NCBI GenBank assembly: GCA_027214385.1
Contig: JAPVXR010000004.1
Location: forward strand, 124,001-188,000
Origin: Cryomorphaceae bacterium 1068
Lineage (GTDB): Bacteria; Bacteroidota; Bacteroidia; Flavobacteriales_D; Cryomorphaceae
Length of the DNA: 64,000 bases
Direction: 5' to 3'
How positions within the stretch are numbered: the stretch's first letter is position 1; each line of letters starts with the position of its first letter. Positions 29,158-38,321 of the stretch are shown here, piece after piece. Under the pieces are notes generated by a model, which saw only the letters and a program-made list of their open reading frames with translations, ran no database searches and was not told where the DNA came from. The translations under genes were made by a program, and so were the position numbers.

Positions 29158-30438
29158 TTAAATGCTGTGGTGTAAACTTTCATCCAAGTATGGCGACTTC
29201 TGCGGCATCAATGGCGCCTTAGTTAGTGCGCTAAGCACTCTGTTGATGAACAAACCTGTGAAGCCTAAGAACATTCCTATCTCTAACCAACCAAAATACC
29301 AATGCTCAAACAACACTCCGGGAGTGATAAGCATAAATGTATCTAAGTAGTGTCCTATGAATATTATAGTTCCGACCACAATCAAAAAACGCGGGTTTCT
29401 TTTCGCATCTCTTGACATTAATAACACCATTGGTATCATAAAGTTGATAATAAACATCCCGAAAAATAGAATCTGATACTGCTCTATTCTGGTGATGAAA
29501 TAAGTAACCTCCTCAGGAATATTTGAATACCAGATTAAAAGGAATTGTGAGAACCACAGGTAAGACCATAAGAAACTGAGGGCAAATACCCACTTACCTG
29601 CATCGTGAATATGGCTGGAGTTGATATCCTTTAAGTATCCTTTCGAAATGAGGTAAAGTGATAGAACTACAATCACATTCATAGCAGACACCCACATACC
29701 TGAAAATACATACCAACCGTAGAGTGTAGAGAACCAGTGCGTGTCAATCGACATCAACCAATCCCATGACATTGTGCTTGATATAACAGCAAAGAAGACC
29801 AAGAAGAGAGCACCTCTCTTATAGCCTTTAAGGTGCAGTTCTACTCCACCTACTTCATCTTCTTTCAGTGATCTTCTTCTAAACCATCGGGCAAACAAGA
29901 ATAAAACAGCTGCATAGAGAAGTGTTCTTATCCAGAAAAAAGGCAAGTTCAAGTAAGCCGATTTATTGGCGATCAGCTCGTCATATTCGGCATTTGCTAC
30001 CACAACTGCACCGCTCTCTTGTGCTTCCTCCATGGAAGCATAGAATTCAGGGTGCTCAGAACCTACTGTAGATTCTGTGACAAACTCTGCGTGAACTGCC
30101 TCATCCATCCAATGGTATATATGATTTAAGTGGAAGCTAGATGCCAAAAGGACAACTAAAACCACTACAAGACCGATTGGAACAAATGAAAATACTGCCT
30201 CAATGACTCTTCTTAGGGAAACAGCCCAAGCGGTTTCGGTTGCAAAGTGAAGCGCATAAAAGAACAGTGCTCCCAAGGCTATTGCTAAAAAGTAAAAACC
30301 ATTGATCAACACGTTAGACCAAAATCTTCCGTGGTGTTCACTATGATCGAAAATAAAACCTAAAATCAATGTCAACACACCAATTGCTATCAGTACGTAT
30401 GAAATTATTTTGGCTCTGTTTGAGAATACGAAGTTCAT
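29158..30438 (-). CDS. actF: Alternative complex III membrane subunit ActF
   Basis: From the ATG at 30438 (MNFVFSNRAK) the product has 426 residues and about ten membrane helices. ActF is a quinol:cytochrome c oxidoreductase subunit of the NrfD-like fold related to ActC. The N-terminus FDHSEHHGRFWSNVLINGFYF and the segment MSWDWLMSIDTHWFSTLYGWYVF are recognisable. A longer in-frame start (30519) would give a Lys/Arg-rich leader overlapping actE and is unlikely. It is followed by ctaC, placing quinol oxidation and oxygen reduction in one operon. Confidence 0.93.
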   Translation of the reverse strand: MNFVFSNRAKIISYVLIAIGVLTLILGFIFDHSEHHGRFWSNVLINGFYFLAIALGALFFYALHFATETAWAVSLRRVIEAVFSFVPIGLVVVLVVLLASSFHLNHIYHWMDEAVHAEFVTESTVGSEHPEFYASMEEAQESGAVVVANAEYDELIANKSAYLNLPFFWIRTLLYAAVLFLFARWFRRRSLKEDEVGGVELHLKGYKRGALFLVFFAVISSTMSWDWLMSIDTHWFSTLYGWYVFSGMWVSAMNVIVVLSLYLISKGYLKDINSSHIHDAGKWVFALSFLWSYLWFSQFLLIWYSNIPEEVTYFITRIEQYQILFFGMFIINFMIPMVLLMSRDAKRNPRFLIVVGTIIFIGHYLDTFMLITPGVLFEHWYFGWLEIGMFLGFTGLFINRVLSALTKAPLMPQKSPYLDESLHHSI

Positions 30439-30469
30439 CCTCCGGGTTGTGTTAGTTTCGTTAATAGTA

Positions 30470-31114
30470 TTATCCTTTGATATCCGAAGTTTCTTCGGTT
30501 TCCTCTTCCTCTTCTTCATTTCCTTGCTTCTGCAAATACTTCACATAAGCAACAACTTTCCATCTTTCAGCTTTAGTCAACTGAGAAGCGTGAGATCCCA
30601 TAGCTCCTTTACCATATGTAAGAGTATGGAACATTTTTCCTTCGGGCAATTCACTTAAGGGACCATTGTAAGCCTGTGGTGCAGGGTGTCCTCCCTTTTC
30701 CACTACAGGTCCATTTCCAAGGCCTTCAGCTCCGTGACACTGAACACAGAAATTGGTGTAAATTCCTTTACCCATTTCAATGTACTGTTCGTTTTGCGGA
30801 AAGGGAGATTTCAATACCTCGCCTGCCAACTGATACCCTTCTTGCGTGTTGGGAATCATATATGGCATATCATTCATTATGTCTGCCGTTGTTGGAACAG
30901 TTCCTTCAACTGGCTTTCTTGCAGATATAGTCAAATTATAGGGATCGCGTAGCGTATCTCTCACCTCACCGTAATCAACGTAGGCTTCAACTGCAGGGCT
31001 TCTGTACATATCAGGCATGTATTCGTACCCCGGACTTTGTTCTTGCTTAATACAAGAAGAAAGCGCAAAACCTGCTAAAACAGCTACTGATATTTTTGCA
31101 AATGCGTTTCTCAT
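30470..31114 (-). CDS. actE: Alternative complex III monohaem cytochrome c subunit ActE
   Basis: 214 residues with a lipoprotein signal (FALSSC, lipid cysteine near residue 21) and one cytochrome c domain (haem motif CVQCH, about residue 129, in TNFCVQCHGAEGLGNG). ActE passes electrons from the complex to the terminal oxidase. The start overlaps the actD stop (ATGA). A Glu-rich tail follows the haem domain. Lipid anchoring fits a cytochrome tethered near its oxidase partner, encoded two genes downstream. Confidence 0.95.
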   Translation of the reverse strand: MRNAFAKISVAVLAGFALSSCIKQEQSPGYEYMPDMYRSPAVEAYVDYGEVRDTLRDPYNLTISARKPVEGTVPTTADIMNDMPYMIPNTQEGYQLAGEVLKSPFPQNEQYIEMGKGIYTNFCVQCHGAEGLGNGPVVEKGGHPAPQAYNGPLSELPEGKMFHTLTYGKGAMGSHASQLTKAERWKVVAYVKYLQKQGNEEEEEETEETSDIKG

Positions 31115-31668
31115 TTTACCGCAATTTCTTTTTCATTGATTTCAATAGCTCCTGCATTCTTCAGCATGGAACTCAATCCTTCAGAAGTCATTTCAGGATT
31201 TTCTTCGCTGGTAATTTCCATTACGAATTTATCGTCCGTCGTTCTGGGATCCGGATTTACAGCTGGCATACCCGGTAAGGTTCCATTTCTGAGCATATAG
31301 GTTATGGCCATCCCGTGGGCGGCGCATAATACCGTAAACTCAAATGTCACAGGAATAAAAGCAGGAAGGTTTTCCAAAAGCGAGAAACTTGGTTTCCCTC
31401 CAATATTCATAGGCCAATCCTGAATCATAAAGTACCACATTCCCAGGAGGGCGAGACTTAGACCTGTTAATCCGAACATGAAAGACACAATCGCCAACCT
31501 CGTTCTTTTAACACCAATAACCGGATCAAGTCCGTGAATGGGGAATGGTGAGTACACGTCTTTAACACGAATACCTTGACCTACGATATCTCTCGCAGCG
31601 TCCAAAAGACGGTGGTCATCGTCAAACATGGCGTGTACCACCTTCACTGTTTTACTTGTGCTAGCCAT
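31111..31668 (-). CDS. actD: Alternative complex III subunit ActD (DUF3341)
   Basis: 185 residues with a cytoplasmic N-terminal domain (FDDDHRLLDAARDIVGQGIRVKDVYSPFPIHGLD) and two membrane helices (about 58-80 and 96-116), the standard DUF3341/ActD plan. The family sits between ActC and ActE in the complex and lacks cofactors. Gene order actC-actD-actE is canonical, with 2 bases to actC and a 4-base overlap with actE. Confidence 0.95.
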   Translation of the reverse strand: MASTSKTVKVVHAMFDDDHRLLDAARDIVGQGIRVKDVYSPFPIHGLDPVIGVKRTRLAIVSFMFGLTGLSLALLGMWYFMIQDWPMNIGGKPSFSLLENLPAFIPVTFEFTVLCAAHGMAITYMLRNGTLPGMPAVNPDPRTTDDKFVMEITSEENPEMTSEGLSSMLKNAGAIEINEKEIAVK

Positions 31669-31670
31669 TA

Positions 31671-33044
31671 TCAGTGATCTTCTTTTTTATATTTCTCACC
31701 CGATACTTTCAGGATCGTTTTCAATTCATTCAAAGCCAATACAGGGAAGAACCTTGCGAACAAAAGGAATAGAGTAAAGAATATCCCGATTGTACCAATG
31801 AAAATTCCTATATCCACCCAAGTCGGATAGAACATTGACCAGCTCGAAGGCACGTAGTCACGGTGAAGTGATGTTACGATAATTACAAACCGCTCGAACC
31901 ACATTCCAATGTTAACTACTATGGATAATATGAATGTCGCAATGAAGCTGGTTCTGATCTTCTTAAACCAAAACAATTGTGGACTTACCACATTGCAAGT
32001 CATCATTGCCCAATATGCCCAGAAATACGGACCACTGAAACGGTTGATGAAAGCATATGATTCGTATTCAACTCCCGAGTACCATGAGATAAAAAGCTCA
32101 GTAATATAGGCCACACCGACAATTGAACCGGTCACTATGATTACGATGTTCATGTACTCCACGTGCTTAACGGTAATGTAGTTTTCAAGCTTCATCACCT
32201 TACGCATGATCAAGAGCAGCGTAAGTACCATGGCGAAACCGGAGAATACCGCACCCGATACAAAATATGGTGGGAAAATTGTTGTATGCCATCCGGGAAT
32301 CACACTAGTTGCAAAGTCCATAGATACAATCGAGTGAACCGAAAATACAAGCGGTGTAGCTAACCCTGCCAGCACAAGCGATACTTCCTCAAATCGTGAC
32401 CATTGCTTCGCCTTTCCTGACCAACCGAAACTGAGCAATCCGTAGATCTTTTTTGACAGCGGATTTGTCATACGATCGCGAATGGTGGCAAAATCAGGAA
32501 TTAAACCAATGTACCAGAATACCAGCGATACGCTAAAATAAGTAGAGATTGCAAAAACATCCCAAAGAAGTGGCGAGTTAAAGTTAACCCATAGAGAACC
32601 GAACATGTTTGGTAATGGGAAAACCCAATACGCTAACCAAATTCTTCCCATGTGAATTCCAGGAAAGAGCGCGGCCATCATTACGGCGAAGATGGTCATT
32701 GCCTCTGCGGAGCGGTTAATTGCCATTCTCCATTTCTGACGGAAGAGCAATAGTACGGCAGATATCAAGGTACCTGCGTGACCAATACCAACCCACCAAA
32801 CGAAGTTGGTAATATCCCATGCCCAGCCTACGGTTTTGTTCAAACCCCAGACACCGATTCCTGTACTAATCAGGTAAACGACACATCCTAAGCCCCAGAG
32901 AGCAATAAGTCCTGCTATGGTAATTAAAACGTACCAGGCTTTAGGAGCTTTATTCTCAATTGGCCCAACCACATCCGCAGTGATATCATGATAAGTCTTA
33001 TCACCTAATATCAGCGGTTCTCTTATGGCAGCTTCTTTGTGCAT
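31671..33044 (-). CDS. actC: Alternative complex III quinol-binding membrane subunit ActC
   Basis: 457 residues, NrfD/PsrC-type integral protein with about ten helices. It holds the likely quinol site facing the periplasm and contacts the ActB iron-sulfur domain. Recognisable segments are WWVGIGHAGTLISAVLLLFRQKWR and FSVHSIVSMDFATSVIPGWHTTIFPPYFVSGA. Length and order fit ActC. It lies 15 bases after actB. Confidence 0.95.
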   Translation of the reverse strand: MHKEAAIREPLILGDKTYHDITADVVGPIENKAPKAWYVLITIAGLIALWGLGCVVYLISTGIGVWGLNKTVGWAWDITNFVWWVGIGHAGTLISAVLLLFRQKWRMAINRSAEAMTIFAVMMAALFPGIHMGRIWLAYWVFPLPNMFGSLWVNFNSPLLWDVFAISTYFSVSLVFWYIGLIPDFATIRDRMTNPLSKKIYGLLSFGWSGKAKQWSRFEEVSLVLAGLATPLVFSVHSIVSMDFATSVIPGWHTTIFPPYFVSGAVFSGFAMVLTLLLIMRKVMKLENYITVKHVEYMNIVIIVTGSIVGVAYITELFISWYSGVEYESYAFINRFSGPYFWAYWAMMTCNVVSPQLFWFKKIRTSFIATFILSIVVNIGMWFERFVIIVTSLHRDYVPSSWSMFYPTWVDIGIFIGTIGIFFTLFLLFARFFPVLALNELKTILKVSGEKYKKEDH

Positions 33045-33059
33045 ATTCTAGATATTTCT

Positions 33060-36000
33060 TTAAACCTCAGTATTTCTGACTTTAACCTTGTAGCTAATGC
33101 TCGGTCGAACTCCAATTTCTTCAAGAGCATAGTAATGTCTCTTGTCGTCTTCTGCTTTTCTAACTCTAGTACCTTCATCATTTCGATCTCCGAAAGTGAT
33201 GGCGTTCGTAGGACAAGCCTCAGCACAAGCAGTGATGATCTGCTCATCTTGAACTGGTTTTCCAGCCATTTTAGCTTCAAGCTTACCTCCTTGGATACGC
33301 TGAACACACATGGTACATTTCTCCATTACCCCTCGAGATCGAACGGTAACATCAGGGTTCAATACCAATCTTGCAGTAGCGTCTTGTGAAGGGTTAACCT
33401 CAGCAAACTTATCGTAAGCTTTGTAATTAAACCAGTTGAATCGACGAACTTTGAACGGGCAGTTGTTTGCGCAGTATCGAGTTCCGATACAGCGATTATA
33501 TGTCATCTGATTCAAACCTTCATTACTGTGTGTGGTAGCAGCAACAGGACAAACCGTTTCACACGGAGCGTGATTACAATGCTGACACATCATAGGCATG
33601 AATGTAGTAGTCGGATTGGTATACTCAGGCTCTTCCATTTCCCGATACGTATCGATAGCACCCATACCCATCTCTTCGCCTTTCTCCAAACTCATGTCTG
33701 ATGAGTAGTAACGGTCAATACGCATCCAGTGCATATCTCGTCCTCTTCTGATCTCATCTTTTCCTACAACAGGCACATTGTTTTCTGAGTGACACGCGGT
33801 AACACAAGCACTACAACCGATGCAAGTAGAAAGATCGATAACCATTCCCCAGTGATGCCCCACACCTTCCACGGTATGCTGATCCCAAAGGTCAATCTTG
33901 TCCACATCTTTCTTGATCATCTCACCATCTTCGTGAACTACGAGTCTATGAGGCTTATTGTAAGCTTCTTGCGGTTCGTTCTTGAAAACGGCTAGTGATG
34001 TTTCCTTTAAAACAGAATCACGCCCCATAATGGTGTGGTGAACTTGAGTGGTAGCGATAGGATATTCTTCTCCTGCGGCTTCAATTTTAGCTCCACCTAC
34101 AAAGTAGCTCATGTGTCCATTAGCTACCGTTACAAAGCGATAAGCATTGGATCCTATTGGTATTCTTTTACCATCGTCGTCCATATCATACCCGCCGTAT
34201 TGTTTGGTTCGGTATGCCGCTTTTCCAATATTCTCTTCATTGGCACCTCTACCATAGCCTAATGCTATAGATACAGTACCTTGCTTTTGACCTGGTTGTG
34301 GAACCACCGGTAGCGTTTCGCTGACACCGTTCACCGTAATGGTTGCGGTTGATGCAGGTAACTCCTGTCCCAAGTGCATATTAAATCCCATTGACTCAAC
34401 ATCTGCCGGGTTCATAGCAATGTAATTGTCCCAAGTCACCTTGGAAATCGGGTCAGGTAATTCTTGCAACCATGGATTGGTAGCATGCGACCCATCTCCA
34501 ATACCTGTATTAGAGTAAGTAATCACTTCGAACCCTTCAACAGATTTTGACTTAGCTGCATTTCGAGCAGAAGCAGATACTGCCTCTATATTGAGTTCTG
34601 GAGTTTCTACCATCTCCGGAAGCTCAACATCAACAGAACCATTTCTAACAGCATTGAACCAAAAGTCTTCAAAAAGGAGTCCTTCGGCACCAAGACCTAT
34701 CATATATTCTTTCCAAACACCCTTGATAAACTCACGGTATTCGGTATTATCACCTGTCCAAGCTAAAATACTCTCTTGATTCTGACGGGTGTTGTACAAT
34801 TTTCCAATAGTTGGCTGTGCGAGCGCATAATGCCCTGTGACCGGGTAGAAATCATTCCACGACTCGAGGTAATGATTATCAGGACAATTCACATTGCAAA
34901 GAGTAGCTGTCTCGTCTTGCCACAAAGCAAAAGAAACACTTGTTGCAACTTTAGCCAATCCTTCGCGGAAAGCATCAGAATTAGGCAATGAGTACGCAGG
35001 GTTTATGGAGCTGCCAATAATCAGCACATCCACTTTTCCTTGCTTCATATCATTTACTAAAGCCACTGTTGCAGCGTCATCGCCTTGCTTGATGAACATC
35101 TCTTTGGAAGTACTGATGGCATTGCCATAGTTTCCAAGGAGCGTATTAATAGCGTTTACCACAACTTGATTATCAGGATCATTGCTTCCTGACACTACCA
35201 ATGACTGACCTTTATTTGACAACAGTTCATCCGCGGTCATCTTAATGGCGTTCATCGGAAGATCATCCGTATTAACTGACACCGTAGATGACCCCATCTT
35301 ACCCGCAATCTCGTTGTGAAGTGCAACCAACGCTCTTCCTTCATCAGAAGATTTGATCGGAACACGCACATCTGCGTTTGAACCTGTTAGAGACAAATTC
35401 GCTTCGTAGTGGAAGTGCTTGCTCATCCAGTCACCAGTTGGCTTTCTGTTCTTAGCATATTGCGCAACATACTCGGTATGGAACAGCCAGTTATTCATGA
35501 AGTCAGCACCAAAACTAACGATGGTACGGGCTTTTGAGAAGTCATAATCAGGAATCATCGACTTTCCAAAAGTCAGTTCATTCGCCTTTCTGATTCCACT
35601 TAATGAGATAGGATCGTAGTTAACTACGTTTACTACTTCCTCTCCGTACTTCGCTTTAAAATTGTCAATTGCTCTTTGGGTCGAAGGGCTGATGATGGTT
35701 CCCATTAAAAGAGTGATGTTCCCACCTTTATCTGCTGCCGACTGCAAAGCTTTAGATACTTTCGAGTCCACGGCTGACCATTCAACTGCTTCCCCATCGA
35801 TCATTGGCTGCTTCAATCGTTCACCATCGTAAAGGCTCAGAACGGAAGAGTTGATTCTTGCATTTACAACCCCATCATTCAGACCATGCTTGGTGTTTCC
35901 TTTGATATGAATCGGACGACCTTCACGGGTTTTCACCATAATGCTGGCGTAGTCCTGTCCATCAAAATAGGTGGAAGCATAATATGTTGGGATACCCGGA

Positions 36001-36260
36001 GTGATTTCCTCAGGTTTATTCACATAAGGAATGGAGTGAATAACAGGAGTTTCACAAGCTGCTACGGTAGCTGCTGTAACGCTAAATCCTAAAAATTTAA
36101 GAAAGTCGCGCCGATTGGTCGATGTCTTTGATAATTCAGTCTCTGACAAAAAGTCGTCAACAGATTGTTGAGCGGCAAATTCGTTCTGACTGTTTTGCAT
36201 GAATTCCGGGTTCTCTTGAAGCTCCTCAAGCCCGACCCAGTACTTCTTATCTTTTGCCAT
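33060..36260 (-). CDS. actB: Alternative complex III subunit ActB (molybdopterin-like and iron-sulfur domains)
   Basis: 1066 residues. The N-terminus carries a Tat-type twin arginine (NRRDFLKFLGFS) and a cysteine (AACET) that could be lipidated. Residues to about 740 resemble a molybdopterin oxidoreductase; in this family that domain binds no molybdenum. The C-terminal part is a four-cluster ferredoxin-like domain: CIGCSACVTACHSENN, CQHCNHAPCETVCPV, CIGTRYCANNCPF and CTMCVQ...CAEACPTNA. It conducts electrons from the ActC quinol site to ActA haems. It starts 20 bases after actA. Confidence 0.96.
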   Translation of the reverse strand: MAKDKKYWVGLEELQENPEFMQNSQNEFAAQQSVDDFLSETELSKTSTNRRDFLKFLGFSVTAATVAACETPVIHSIPYVNKPEEITPGIPTYYASTYFDGQDYASIMVKTREGRPIHIKGNTKHGLNDGVVNARINSSVLSLYDGERLKQPMIDGEAVEWSAVDSKVSKALQSAADKGGNITLLMGTIISPSTQRAIDNFKAKYGEEVVNVVNYDPISLSGIRKANELTFGKSMIPDYDFSKARTIVSFGADFMNNWLFHTEYVAQYAKNRKPTGDWMSKHFHYEANLSLTGSNADVRVPIKSSDEGRALVALHNEIAGKMGSSTVSVNTDDLPMNAIKMTADELLSNKGQSLVVSGSNDPDNQVVVNAINTLLGNYGNAISTSKEMFIKQGDDAATVALVNDMKQGKVDVLIIGSSINPAYSLPNSDAFREGLAKVATSVSFALWQDETATLCNVNCPDNHYLESWNDFYPVTGHYALAQPTIGKLYNTRQNQESILAWTGDNTEYREFIKGVWKEYMIGLGAEGLLFEDFWFNAVRNGSVDVELPEMVETPELNIEAVSASARNAAKSKSVEGFEVITYSNTGIGDGSHATNPWLQELPDPISKVTWDNYIAMNPADVESMGFNMHLGQELPASTATITVNGVSETLPVVPQPGQKQGTVSIALGYGRGANEENIGKAAYRTKQYGGYDMDDDGKRIPIGSNAYRFVTVANGHMSYFVGGAKIEAAGEEYPIATTQVHHTIMGRDSVLKETSLAVFKNEPQEAYNKPHRLVVHEDGEMIKKDVDKIDLWDQHTVEGVGHHWGMVIDLSTCIGCSACVTACHSENNVPVVGKDEIRRGRDMHWMRIDRYYSSDMSLEKGEEMGMGAIDTYREMEEPEYTNPTTTFMPMMCQHCNHAPCETVCPVAATTHSNEGLNQMTYNRCIGTRYCANNCPFKVRRFNWFNYKAYDKFAEVNPSQDATARLVLNPDVTVRSRGVMEKCTMCVQRIQGGKLEAKMAGKPVQDEQIITACAEACPTNAITFGDRNDEGTRVRKAEDDKRHYYALEEIGVRPSISYKVKVRNTEV

Positions 36261-36280
36261 AAATCCCTTTACTCAGCTAA

Positions 36281-37546
36281 TTAATAGTGACACTTGGCAC
36301 ATTCCCATCCACCCAATTCTTTGGCGGTAATGGTTCCATCTTCCAAGTATTTTTTTAGTTCGTCTTTACCGTTCTCCTTAAGACGCTCGTGAATTTCGTC
36401 ATAATATTCGTTACCCTCCATCTTCACTTCAGTCTCAAGGTGACAGTTGATACACCAGCCCATAGTAAGCGGAGCGTGTTGTCCAGCGACAGTGTATTCA
36501 GCTTGAATCTCACCGTGACATTCCTGACACTCAATCTCACCTACAACGTAGTGTTGCGCGTGATTGAAATAAGCGTGATCAGGAAGATTGTGAACTTTCA
36601 CCCATTTGATTGGCTTCTCTTCACCCGTATACTCTTGGTTATCCATATCCCAACCTACTGCCTCGTATATCTTCATGATTTCCGCAGTACCTTCATCGCT
36701 TCTACCTTGATTGATCCCCTTATGGCAGTTCATACAAATGTTAGCCGAAGGAATTCCCGCGTGCTTACTTTTCAATGCACTCGTGTGACAATACACACAA
36801 GCCACGCCATTTTCACCAGCGTGAAGCGTGTGATTAAATGCAATTGGTTGTTCCGGAGTGTAGCCTTGGTAAACTCCAACACCCATGAGGGCCTCATATC
36901 CACTAACGGCCAAATAAACCACAAAGAGAATACTCACAATGGAAACAAAAACTTTGTTTTGCCACAGCCATATTTTGGCTTTATCGCCAAACGACATTTC
37001 AGGCTGGATCTCCATTCCCTCTGCTGCGAGCATAGAGTTTTGAAGTTTATTCAGTGAAGAACGAACACTCCAAAGAGAGAAAATCAGGATGAGAAGAATG
37101 AACAGGACAATAAGCAACCAAGTGGTATCAAGACCTCGATCCACAGCTACAGGAGCAAGCTCAGGCCCTTTAGGAGTCTCTCTTACAGGAGGCTCCCAAT
37201 TCTTGACATAATCCAGGATAGCAGCAATCTCCTCGTCATTGACTGCCTGACCAGGCATCAAACCACCTTTCGGAAACCACTCATTGTAGAGATTCTTTAC
37301 ATAAGAATCTCCTGTTTCAAGAGCTGCATTAGGGTTCTTAATCCATAAATAAAGCAACTCTTCCTTCCCAGCCCAGCGCTCCTCAACTCCTTTCAGAGCG
37401 GGCCCTGTCATGTTCTGATCAACCTTGTGACAAGAAGAACAGTTTGCCTTAAATAGTTTCTCGCCGTCTTGGGCAGAAACCTCACCAACACCAGCAAATG
37501 CCGCTACAAGTAGGGCTGCTAAAAATATATTAAAAGACCTTTTCAT
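36281..37546 (-). CDS. actA: Alternative complex III multihaem cytochrome c subunit ActA, with an extra N-terminal cytochrome domain
   Basis: From the ATG at 37546 (MKRSFNIF) a signal peptide of about 25 residues is followed by a class I cytochrome c domain (CSSCH, about 36-40), a membrane helix (about 133-153), a linker, and a multihaem domain with CVYCH, CMNCH, CQECH, CINCH and a C-terminal CAKCH. This makes six CxxCH motifs; the Rhodothermus ActA is described as pentahaem, so the N-terminal domain looks like an added monohaem unit. An upstream ATG at 37567 adds seven residues and cannot be excluded. It opens the actABCDEF-ctaCD operon. Confidence 0.94.
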   Translation of the reverse strand: MKRSFNIFLAALLVAAFAGVGEVSAQDGEKLFKANCSSCHKVDQNMTGPALKGVEERWAGKEELLYLWIKNPNAALETGDSYVKNLYNEWFPKGGLMPGQAVNDEEIAAILDYVKNWEPPVRETPKGPELAPVAVDRGLDTTWLLIVLFILLILIFSLWSVRSSLNKLQNSMLAAEGMEIQPEMSFGDKAKIWLWQNKVFVSIVSILFVVYLAVSGYEALMGVGVYQGYTPEQPIAFNHTLHAGENGVACVYCHTSALKSKHAGIPSANICMNCHKGINQGRSDEGTAEIMKIYEAVGWDMDNQEYTGEEKPIKWVKVHNLPDHAYFNHAQHYVVGEIECQECHGEIQAEYTVAGQHAPLTMGWCINCHLETEVKMEGNEYYDEIHERLKENGKDELKKYLEDGTITAKELGGWECAKCHY

Positions 37547-37608
37547 CTTTTCTGAAAACTGCATCATATCTACAATTGAGCTTAGATAAATAGCCGCAAA
37601 TTTTTCGG

Positions 37609-37616
37609 CAAAAATA
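37609..37616 (-). promoter_or_regulatory. Candidate -7 element of the act-cta operon
   Basis: Minus-strand TATTTTTG matches TAnnTTTG exactly, 63 bases before the actA start used here. No clear TTG is present at the usual distance, so this is a moderate call. Confidence 0.4.
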
Positions 37617-37790
37617 AGAGAAAGGAGTTTCGATACCCCCTTTATGTCATAAAATTGTCAGGGTCAGAAATAATTTAAAATGATTCTAAATAACCAATGT
37701 ATTCGAAGAAAGAGGGCTCGAGGAAGATCATTTTTATACTCATGATGTCTGGAATTACGTTAGATTGGATTGATAGGAAATTATTGGTCT

Positions 37791-37798
37791 TAAATTTG
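37791..37798 (+). promoter_or_regulatory. Candidate -7 element of the SPOR-domain gene
   Basis: TAAATTTG matches TAnnTTTG exactly and lies 16 bases before the ATG at 37815; a TTG is 23 bases upstream. The short ORF covering 37697-37885 overlaps this site and is not considered a gene. Confidence 0.4.
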
Positions 37799-37814
37799 CC
37801 AAAGAAACAAGCGT

Positions 37815-38321
37815 ATGTCAAAGTCTATTTTTCTCTTAATCCTAAGTTCACTAGCCTGTATTTCAACGTCTCAAGGACAAGATGAAGATGCGCAATTGAA
37901 GGAACGGGTCTACTCCAGAGATTACCGAACAAGCAAAGATTCGTCGGCGCAGAATAATCTACCAGGGACAATTACGGTTATTGAAGACGAGCGAATCACT
38001 GAATTGGACAACCTAAAGAAAGAGTATCCTGGTCTACAAGACGGTTATCGCGTTCAGATTTTCTTTGGCAAAAGAAAAGAAGCACTGGATCAGAAAGCCA
38101 AGTTTGCTCAATCGCATCCTGAGCTGCCTGCATACATATCTTATTTAGCCCCAAATTTCCGCCTTCGAGTAGGAGATTTCCGAAGCAGAACAGAAGGAGA
38201 AAAATTCAAACAAGAAATTGACTCTGAGTATCAGGGATGCTACTTGGTGAAAGACAAAATAGAGTTACCATCCTTGGAGAAAGATGAATCAAAAGAAGCG
38301 GAAGATTCAAAAAAGGACTAG
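37815..38321 (+). CDS. Secreted SPOR-domain protein
   Basis: 168 residues with a signal peptide (1 to about 21, ending TSQGQ) and a SPOR-like domain (about 70-150: [46 protein letters not shown] in outline). SPOR domains bind denuded peptidoglycan at septa or other remodelling sites. A charged tail follows. It is convergent with infB and the two stop codons interlock in the palindrome CTAG (38318-38321). Confidence 0.8.
   Translation: MSKSIFLLILSSLACISTSQGQDEDAQLKERVYSRDYRTSKDSSAQNNLPGTITVIEDERITELDNLKKEYPGLQDGYRVQIFFGKRKEALDQKAKFAQSHPELPAYISYLAPNFRLRVGDFRSRTEGEKFKQEIDSEYQGCYLVKDKIELPSLEKDESKEAEDSKKD

Noticed and set aside
36389-37057. 222-residue plus-strand ORF inside actA
   Set aside because: Antisense to a gene with six haem motifs in its true frame; no independent signals.
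37697-37885. 62-residue plus-strand ORF before the SPOR gene
   Set aside because: It overlaps the -7 box and the start of the real gene in another frame and has no protein-like features.
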